In this document: piece by piece, positions 40,680-46,491 of the stretch | Numbering within the stretch: the stretch's first letter is position 1 | How the letters are laid out: the number at the start of each line of letters is the position of its first letter | Source of the DNA: Lentimicrobiaceae bacterium | Lineage (GTDB): Bacteria; Bacteroidota; Bacteroidia; Bacteroidales; P3 | Length of the DNA: 46,491 nt | Assembly (NCBI GenBank): GCA_022510485.1 | Contig: JAFLTI010000015.1 | Location: 1 to 46,491, forward strand | Reading direction: 5' to 3' | Position numbers and translations under genes: made by a program | Notes under the pieces: generated by a model | The model's input: the letters and a program-made list of their open reading frames with translations, nothing else | The model's database searches: none | Told to the model about the DNA's origin: nothing

Positions 40680-40793
40680 CGAGTGCAACTCGAACGGTTT
40701 GCGGTTTCGTTCTGCCAAAACGAGATTAGCAGCCGGTAACTAAACACAAAGTATTAACAAACATTAAGAAAAACAAAAAGGAAAGTCCTTTTT
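40680..40793 (+). promoter_or_regulatory. hairpin-rich 5' leader of the cargo gene
   Basis: Three helices can form: CGAGT/ACTCG (40680-40692), TCGTT/AACGA near 40709-40725, and an 8-bp AAAAAGGA/TCCTTTTT hairpin (40775-40793) ending 29 nt before the start codon. The last resembles a weak terminator or an mRNA-stability element. Confidence 0.35.
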
Positions 40794-40822
40794 ATCTAAT
40801 TAACAATCAAAAATTTTTTAGC

Positions 40823-43800
40823 ATGAAGAAGCTATTGTATTTAGGGTTGACAGCCCTGACGATGCTCTTTTCTTTGGGTAGTACCCGAGGACAAGATGCA
40901 GCAAAAGTGAAAGTCACGCTGGAACCGGCAACTTGGACACGTGGACTCTCTACGCCTAAGTTTAAGGTTGAAATTACGCCCGAGCAATCTGACGGCGTGG
41001 AATTAGGAACTGGCGCAGACAAATTGGCTGTAAAGGTTACCTTTACCAAGCAAGATGCTCCTGCCGCCAAAACGGAAATTACGCAGCTCCTTACGGCAGC
41101 CGAAACCTCCCTTAAGCCGAGTACGGAAACGGAAGTATTGGAAGATGGAATTTGGAATTTGTCTTATGAGCTAAGGAAAGGTGACGATAGCGACGTCTTT
41201 GGAACTGAAGCCGAAACGGCAGAAGACTGCGTTAAAGCACTTACCGTAGAAACCCCTACCTTGACCTTTAATCCTGCAAACGGTCAAGTAACAGAAGGAT
41301 CGGAAATCGAAATCACATGCAGTGAAGAGGAGCTTGAAGACTATATAGTATTCAAGTTCTATGCTGACAAAACAACTGCTGAGCAAAACGCAGCTCAAGA
41401 TTTTAAAGTTGATGGCGACGACGTTTCTTGGCTGGACAGCGGAAATCCTACCATTGAAAAAGATGCTCCGGTACTTGCTGCCGCAATAAGTGATTATATC
41501 ACTAGCACGATTATTGCGATTACCTACGCCGAATACACCGTTAAGGAAAAACCCAAAGTAACGGTAACCTTAAATCCGAACACGTGGAAGTTGGGAAGCA
41601 CTACCAAGCCTGCGTTTGTTCTCAATACTTTGGAACTTACTGAAAAAGGAAAAGAGATGGGTGATGAAGAAGGTAAGCTTTCTATAAAGGTTACGGTTGC
41701 CAAAGGTGACAACAACTTTGAACAAAGACTTACAAGCAATGTAACCGAAATTGAAACGGATAAATTGACGGAAGAAGGAGACTGGACCATAACTTATGAA
41801 TTGCAGATAAAGAGCGGCGAGAAATACGAAGCCTACACCGATGCTAAGGTAAGTCCTGCCACTGACAAGCTTACGGTACAGGCAGCAGCTGTAGCCCCCA
41901 AAAATGCCGCAATAACCGTTACCTTTACTCCGGCAGAATGGACTATAGGCGAAAGCGACAAAGTTACCGCTACGGTTGCTATGGATCCCACTGACGCATT
42001 TACCTTGGGAAATGAAGTTGGCGACTATGCCATAAGGGTTTTTTTCAAAGATTCATACGACGGCACAACGGAAACATTCTATCTTACATCGGCTTCATCT
42101 GAACTCCAATCCGAATCTTTTGCTAATCTTGTGGTAGAAGGCGCCTATAAATACACTTTAGAATACAGTGTTGTAACGGTAACTGGCAACGGACGATACA
42201 CTCCGTACACGGATGCCGAATTTACTTTTGACGCTTCTACTGAAGAATTTGAAGTAAAAGCGGGTACCGGAGGAGATGTAACCACATTGGAAAAACCGAC
42301 CATCACAAGCACAAGAATCATTGAGGGAAAATATGCCGGTCTGTATGTTGAAGGTGATAAGATTACTATGTCTGCCCAGACAGGAGCAACCATTTGGTAC
42401 ACTCTCGACGGCACAACTCCCGAAGCTGATGAAGAAAAGGCTCACAAGTACACCGGTCCTTTTGAATTGGAAGAAAGCAGCAAGCCTATCGTGATTAAGG
42501 CGATTGCCGCGAATGGTGATGTAACATCTGAAGAGGCGCAAGCCAAATTCTTCTTCTTAGACATTTCGGTTGATCTGTATACCTTTATGGGCGAACCTAT
42601 GCCTATTGACTGGGCTGGCTATGGAAAATACGTACCTTTTTCTGTTTGGGTTATGATAGAAAAAGGCGGGAGCCCTATCTCGTGTGATCCCGAAGGATTG
42701 TATGCCGGAGTATATTACACGATTGACGGTAAAACCGAACCCGATATGGATAAATGGGAAGAAGGCAATAAAGGTCCTGTATATTATGTTGACCAGCTGG
42801 ATGAGACGTTTCATAGCCCCATAATGATGCTTACTCAGAATAATGTGGAACAGATAAAAATAAAGGTTTATCTGACCTATGACGGTGAGCTTGTTGCCGA
42901 ATCTGAAGTTTTTGATTTTGAAGTAGAGCAAGGTGATGAGGTTCCCGAACTGATACTCGATCCTCACCCCTATTTCAGCAAAGTAACATCGGAACCTGTA
43001 AAGATTGAAAATGCCGATGATTTTGTTGTGATTCTTTATACAAAAGACGGTTCTATCCCCACTTATGACAGGCATTATTTCACAATAATGAAAGACAAAC
43101 CCGACGCAAGCCTTTTTGTATATGATGCCGAAAAAGGTATTGAAATCGAAGGAAAAGAAACCATCAAGGTAATCGGTTATACAATGGGTAGTTTTGGTGG
43201 CGGCGGTATGGATCCGTTGGATTTGGATGACGAATTTTTTGATGATCCTATGGGTGGTGGTGGCGATAATACGATGTTTCCTCACTACGGTTCCGATATG
43301 GTTACCGCTACCTATACCCTTGTGAAAAAGCCCGAACTTAGCTTGAACCCCGATCCCAAAGACGGCGCTGTGGCTCACAATACCGAAGTTATCATTACCA
43401 ATATCGAAGAAATAGAAGCTGACGGTTATGCGGTAACTTTCGATGTTTATCCCTCCAAAGAAGAGGCGTTTTATCCGTTCTCTCAATATGGAGCAAGCTA
43501 TCCTGTAGTTACAAAGGAAAACCCGTTAGTATTGTTTAATCTCTACAATGCAGAAACCGGTGCGGACTTTGACTATTATGTAACATACCAAGTAAACGAC
43601 CCGAGCGATGTGCCTATGCCGCAGATTCAGTATCAAGGCAATGCTATGGCAGACGAAATCGGATTGTACACCAAGGGTCAAAAGGTAAAGATTGTCGGTG
43701 AGGGTGACGAATATAAGGTTTGGTACACGATCGATGGCAGTGCGCCTAAGGCAGACGAAGCTCAAGGTGGACAATCCTCTGCTGAGATTACTCTTGATAA

Positions 43801-45718
43801 ATCTATGGTTATAAAAGCCATTGCCGTAAAAGAAGGAGAAGCTTCGGATGTGGCAACCGCTCATTTTACGCTTTACGAAGATGCAACCCTTACCTTTACA
43901 CTGGTAGATCAAAGTCGCTACTTCCCTGTTACAGACAGCGTAGGTAAGAACATCGGTATCGATGTAAATTTCAATGTTAAGGAAAGCCCCGAGTTAGGAT
44001 TCTATTCGCCCAGTCCCGCTGTAATTTATTACTCTATCGACGGTGAAACCGATCCTACTATGGAAGCCTATAAACAAGATGATACCAAGGTGTTCAAAGC
44101 CGAAGGAAAATTGATAGAAAGTGAATATGGCAACTTTGCTACCAATCCTTATATCTACTTTGATCAAGAAGAATCGGTTAATCTGAAGGCAAGGGTATAT
44201 CTCAACATAGAGTTGGGCGAAGGAGAAGGCGGTTTGATTTTCTCTGATGTGCTTAGCAAAGAAATTGACGTAGTATTCGGTCTCCAAGATCCCGTCTTTG
44301 ATGTAGAAGTCGGTGAGGTACATATTGGTGATACCCTCCGCATCAAGAATCTGAACGACTCGTATGCAGAAGAAAGCGATGAGATTTTCTTCAGTGTGAA
44401 CGGTGAACTTCCCTTCTCCCACCTGTATGAAGGTGTTTACCAATCGGGCTGGAATGTGTCTGGTGACGAAGAAAACGATGCCCTTACGGAACTTTATGCA
44501 AAGCAGGTAATCGTTGTCTTCCAGCAAGACGAAAACGGTATGTATGCTTATATACCCTCCAATACCAAGTACTACGATGGTAGCGACAAGATCCGCATTA
44601 AAGACGGTAAGCTTAAAATACAGGCTATCTGCTATGACTATACTGCCTATGGAATCGATGGAAGGGGTGAACCCGGTATGCTGCAATACGGTTCTAACTT
44701 TGTAGCTAAAGAATATACCGTTAAGCCCAAAGCACTTGATCCTGTTTTCAGTGTAGCAGCCGGTAAGGTAACGAAAGGCACGAAAGTGGCTATCAACTGC
44801 GCCACCGAAGGTGCCAAGATTTACTACACCACCAACGGTACTGAACCTACTCAGGCAAGCACCGAATTCAAGGTAGGTGATACGATTGTTGTTACGCAAG
44901 ACACTACCATTATGGCTATCGCCATTTGCGCCGATATGGATAACTCCGAAGTGGTAAAGGCAGTCTATGTGATAGATACCGTAAAAGCTCCTACGTTCAG
45001 CGTGGCAGCCGGAGAAGTGGTAAAAGGCACGAAAGTGGCTATCGAATGTGCTACCAAAGATGCCAAGATTTACTACACCACCAACGGTGATGTTCCTACT
45101 GTTGAAAGTACCGAATACACCGATTCGATTGCTATTGAATCAGACATGACCATCAAGGCTATCGCTTATAGGGCTGATATGGTTATCTCTCCTGTTGCTG
45201 TAGCTGCTTACGTGGTTAAGGAAGAAGCTCAATCTGTGGCTACTCCTATCTTCAGCGTACCGGCAGGTGAAGTAGCGATCGGCACGAAAGTTGAAATCAA
45301 GTGTGCTACCGAAGGAGCCGTTATTTACTACACCCTCGACGGTACCACGCCCGATGCTGACGCCACCGAATACAAAGATGCTATCGTAATCAACGAAGCC
45401 GTAACCATCAAGGCTATCGCCATCAAGGGCGAACTCAAGTCGGAAGTGGCTACCGCTTCTTACACGGTTAGCACCGCTGTAGAAGGTGCCGAACTGGCTG
45501 GAATAAACATCTATCCTAACCCCAACGACGGTAAGTTCAACGTAGTTGTTCCGGTTGACGCTACGGTAGTAGTATTTACCGCCAACGGTCAGGTAGTAAG
45601 ACGTATGGAAGTAGCGGCGGGTGTTCACAGCCTGCAGCTTGCCAACAGTGGCATCTACTTTGTACGCCTTACCGCCGCCAACGGCCAATCCGCCGTTAAG
45701 CGTGTGGTTGTACGCTAA
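40823..45718 (+). CDS. large secreted T9SS cargo protein with chitobiase-type repeats
   Basis: A 1631-residue exported protein. A Sec signal peptide (MKKLLYLGLTALTMLFSLGS) is followed by repeated beta-rich modules. The first 480 residues hold about three modules of the form VTLEPATWTRG...PKFKVEI, VTLNPNTWKLGSTTKPAFV, VTFTPAEWTIGESDKV. Later modules contain IWYTLDGTTPEADE, VYYTIDGKTEPDMD, VWYTIDGSAPKADE and three close copies near the end, all resembling chitobiase/hexosaminidase C-terminal domains. The final 75 residues, GINIYPNPNDGKFNVVVP...GIYFVRL...KRVVVR, are a type A T9SS sorting domain. No enzyme domain is seen, so adhesion or a structural surface role is the likeliest inference. A GGGMDPLDLDDEFFDDPMGGGGD loop is odd. 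Confidence 0.88.
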   Translation: MKKLLYLGLTALTMLFSLGSTRGQDAAKVKVTLEPATWTRGLSTPKFKVEITPEQSDGVELGTGADKLAVKVTFTKQDAPAAKTEITQLLTAAETSLKPSTETEVLEDGIWNLSYELRKGDDSDVFGTEAETAEDCVKALTVETPTLTFNPANGQVTEGSEIEITCSEEELEDYIVFKFYADKTTAEQNAAQDFKVDGDDVSWLDSGNPTIEKDAPVLAAAISDYITSTIIAITYAEYTVKEKPKVTVTLNPNTWKLGSTTKPAFVLNTLELTEKGKEMGDEEGKLSIKVTVAKGDNNFEQRLTSNVTEIETDKLTEEGDWTITYELQIKSGEKYEAYTDAKVSPATDKLTVQAAAVAPKNAAITVTFTPAEWTIGESDKVTATVAMDPTDAFTLGNEVGDYAIRVFFKDSYDGTTETFYLTSASSELQSESFANLVVEGAYKYTLEYSVVTVTGNGRYTPYTDAEFTFDASTEEFEVKAGTGGDVTTLEKPTITSTRIIEGKYAGLYVEGDKITMSAQTGATIWYTLDGTTPEADEEKAHKYTGPFELEESSKPIVIKAIAANGDVTSEEAQAKFFFLDISVDLYTFMGEPMPIDWAGYGKYVPFSVWVMIEKGGSPISCDPEGLYAGVYYTIDGKTEPDMDKWEEGNKGPVYYVDQLDETFHSPIMMLTQNNVEQIKIKVYLTYDGELVAESEVFDFEVEQGDEVPELILDPHPYFSKVTSEPVKIENADDFVVILYTKDGSIPTYDRHYFTIMKDKPDASLFVYDAEKGIEIEGKETIKVIGYTMGSFGGGGMDPLDLDDEFFDDPMGGGGDNTMFPHYGSDMVTATYTLVKKPELSLNPDPKDGAVAHNTEVIITNIEEIEADGYAVTFDVYPSKEEAFYPFSQYGASYPVVTKENPLVLFNLYNAETGADFDYYVTYQVNDPSDVPMPQIQYQGNAMADEIGLYTKGQKVKIVGEGDEYKVWYTIDGSAPKADEAQGGQSSAEITLDKSMVIKAIAVKEGEASDVATAHFTLYEDATLTFTLVDQSRYFPVTDSVGKNIGIDVNFNVKESPELGFYSPSPAVIYYSIDGETDPTMEAYKQDDTKVFKAEGKLIESEYGNFATNPYIYFDQEESVNLKARVYLNIELGEGEGGLIFSDVLSKEIDVVFGLQDPVFDVEVGEVHIGDTLRIKNLNDSYAEESDEIFFSVNGELPFSHLYEGVYQSGWNVSGDEENDALTELYAKQVIVVFQQDENGMYAYIPSNTKYYDGSDKIRIKDGKLKIQAICYDYTAYGIDGRGEPGMLQYGSNFVAKEYTVKPKALDPVFSVAAGKVTKGTKVAINCATEGAKIYYTTNGTEPTQASTEFKVGDTIVVTQDTTIMAIAICADMDNSEVVKAVYVIDTVKAPTFSVAAGEVVKGTKVAIECATKDAKIYYTTNGDVPTVESTEYTDSIAIESDMTIKAIAYRADMVISPVAVAAYVVKEEAQSVATPIFSVPAGEVAIGTKVEIKCATEGAVIYYTLDGTTPDADATEYKDAIVINEAVTIKAIAIKGELKSEVATASYTVSTAVEGAELAGINIYPNPNDGKFNVVVPVDATVVVFTANGQVVRRMEVAAGVHSLQLANSGIYFVRLTAANGQSAVKRVVVR
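44738..45470 (+). repeat. three tandem chitobiase-like repeats near the C-terminus of the cargo gene
   Basis: Copies at about 44738-44986, 44987-45241 and 45242-45470 each encode PxFSVxAGxVxxGTKVxIxCAT, then IYYTxxGxxPxxxxTEY and TIxAIA. Copies 1 and 2 share long identical DNA stretches (around GGCACGAAAGTGGCTATC and around ATTTACTACACCACCAAC), which points to recent duplication or conversion. Confidence 0.85.
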
Positions 45719-45733
45719 CATCAATTAATAAAG

Positions 45734-45760
45734 GAGCCTCGCTCGTGCGAGGTTCTTTTT
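45734..45760 (+). terminator. first of two tandem terminators
   Basis: A 9-bp stem GAGCCTCGC/GCGAGGTTC (45734-45742 with 45747-45755, one G-U pair), loop TCGT, followed by T5. Confidence 0.85.
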
Positions 45761-45762
45761 GG

Positions 45763-45792
45763 GAGGTCGTGCTTAGCACGGCCTCTTTTTTT
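45763..45792 (+). terminator. second of two tandem terminators
   Basis: A 10-bp stem GAGGTCGTGC/GCACGGCCTC (45763-45772 with 45776-45785, one G-U pair), loop TTA, followed by T7, immediately after the first terminator. Confidence 0.87.
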
Positions 45793-45847
45793 GTAAACGC
45801 TTATTTTGTAATTTTACACATCGAAACAAACTTCAAAAACAAATATT

Positions 45848-46408
45848 ATGGTAAAGACAAAAAAATGGATCTGCACGGTGTGCGGATTTGTCTACGAAGG
45901 AGCCAATCCTCCTGCCAACTGCCCTCAGTGCAAGGTAGGTGCGGATAAGTTCAAAGAATTGGTAGAAGAAGAAAACAAGCTTTCTTTCGTTACCGAACAC
46001 GTGATTGGCGTGGCTAAGGATTGCGACGACGAAATGAAGAAAGACCTGAACAACCACTTTATGGGCGAAGCCACCGAAGTGGGAATGTATCTGGCAATGA
46101 GCCGTCAGGCAGACCGCGAGGGTTATCCCGAAGTGGCGGAAGCCTTTAAGCGTTATGCGTTTGAAGAAGCCGAACACTGCGCCAAGTTTGCCGAACTGTT
46201 GGGCGAAATGGTTTGGGATACCAAAACCAATCTCGAAAAGAGGATGCACGCCGAAGCCGGTGCCAACGCCGACAAGATGCGCATTGCCAAACGCGCCAAG
46301 GAACTCAACTTGGATGCTATCCACGATACGGTTCACGAAATGGCTAAAGACGAAGCCCGTCACGGACAGGGCTTTGCCGGGCTTTACAACCGCTATTTCA
46401 AGAAATAG
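45848..46408 (+). CDS. reverse rubrerythrin (rubredoxin domain first)
   Basis: A 186-residue peroxidase of anaerobes that reduces hydrogen peroxide (and possibly oxygen) with electrons from a rubredoxin-type iron. The rubredoxin domain is N-terminal (Cys9, Cys12, Cys25, Cys28), followed by a four-helix ferritin-like diiron domain with [43 protein letters not shown] and DEARHGQGF supplying Glu/His ligands. In classical rubrerythrin the order is the opposite. It stands alone after two terminators; a weak TAATTTTA at 45809-45816 is the only promoter candidate seen. Confidence 0.93.
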   Translation: MVKTKKWICTVCGFVYEGANPPANCPQCKVGADKFKELVEEENKLSFVTEHVIGVAKDCDDEMKKDLNNHFMGEATEVGMYLAMSRQADREGYPEVAEAFKRYAFEEAEHCAKFAELLGEMVWDTKTNLEKRMHAEAGANADKMRIAKRAKELNLDAIHDTVHEMAKDEARHGQGFAGLYNRYFKK

Positions 46409-46458
46409 TTAACTGGGCTTAACAAAAAAGGAACCAAGCCGCGCTGCCGCGCGCCCCA

Positions 46459-46491
46459 AGAATTACTCGGGGCTTCGCCCCTCGTGATTCT
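46459..46491 (+). terminator. long hairpin at the right window edge
   Basis: A stem of about 15 bp with two mismatches and one G-U pair (46459-46473 with 46477-46491), core GGGGC-TTC-GCCCC, follows the rubrerythrin gene. The window ends at the last paired base, so any T tract lies outside. A GC-rich stretch CCGCGCTGCCGCGCG precedes it. Confidence 0.5.

Noticed and set aside
42557-44899. Two long minus-strand open frames (about 309 and 301 codons) opposite the cargo gene
   Set aside because: They mirror repetitive coding sequence on the plus strand and show no motifs or start signals.
1-46491. CRISPR arrays, tRNA or rRNA genes, insertion sequences
   Set aside because: I saw no spaced identical short repeats, no tRNA cloverleaf or CCA end, no rRNA sequence and no transposase-like protein.

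Overview
The window reads as a chromosomal stretch from an anaerobic member of the Bacteroidales (Bacteroidota). The evidence is: promoter-like TAnnTTTG boxes (the Bacteroides -7 element) in front of many genes; a PorW/SprE-type lipoprotein and a large secreted protein with a type IX secretion (T9SS) sorting domain; lysine 5,6-aminomutase genes as in the Porphyromonas lysine-fermentation locus; an EF-G2 paralogue; and a reverse rubrerythrin. Most genes have a balanced base composition, but about 4.1-9.3 kb is visibly AT-rich and looks acquired.

Layout. 1-4.0 kb: translation operon thrS-infC-rpmI-rplT-rplS, closed by a terminator; infC appears to start at AUC. 4.1-9.3 kb: AT-rich defence island with a C5-cytosine methyltransferase, a PD-(D/E)XK endonuclease, a DPPY methyltransferase carrying a G8 tract, and an OLD-type ATPase/TOPRIM protein; this resembles a type IIS restriction system with two methyltransferases. 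9.4-13.3 kb: MutS-like ATPase, kamD and kamE (lysine fermentation), then a strong terminator. 13.3-15.2 kb: an inverted repeat, a SUMF1-domain lipoprotein, and a HigBA-like toxin-antitoxin pair on the minus strand. 15.4-18.9 kb: CoA-transferase subunit B, queE, an SDR dehydrogenase, panD and a YbhN-like membrane protein.

18.8-25.2 kb, minus strand: Ca2+ ATPase, sod, aroK, EF-G2-like factor and recX in one compact string. 25.2-39.3 kb, plus strand: udk, a Lys/Ala-rich histone H1-like gene, purL, porW, polA, a PASTA protein, rluD, an alpha/beta hydrolase, cyuA and fba. The H1-like/purL junction is the most unusual place in the window: purL has no standard start upstream of a late TTG, its frame is open back to an A9 run inside the H1-like gene, and a -1 slip there would fuse the two proteins.

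39.3-46.5 kb: a Fic protein preceded by three operator-like sites exactly 33 bp apart, a 1631-residue T9SS cargo protein with chitobiase-type repeats, tandem terminators, and reverse rubrerythrin.

Functionally the window joins translation and nucleotide metabolism, amino-acid fermentation (lysine, cysteine), oxidative-stress defence (Sod, rubrerythrin), surface secretion (PorW plus cargo), and mobile defence or stress modules (restriction-modification/OLD, HigBA, Fic). All assignments come from reading motifs; no database search was possible.
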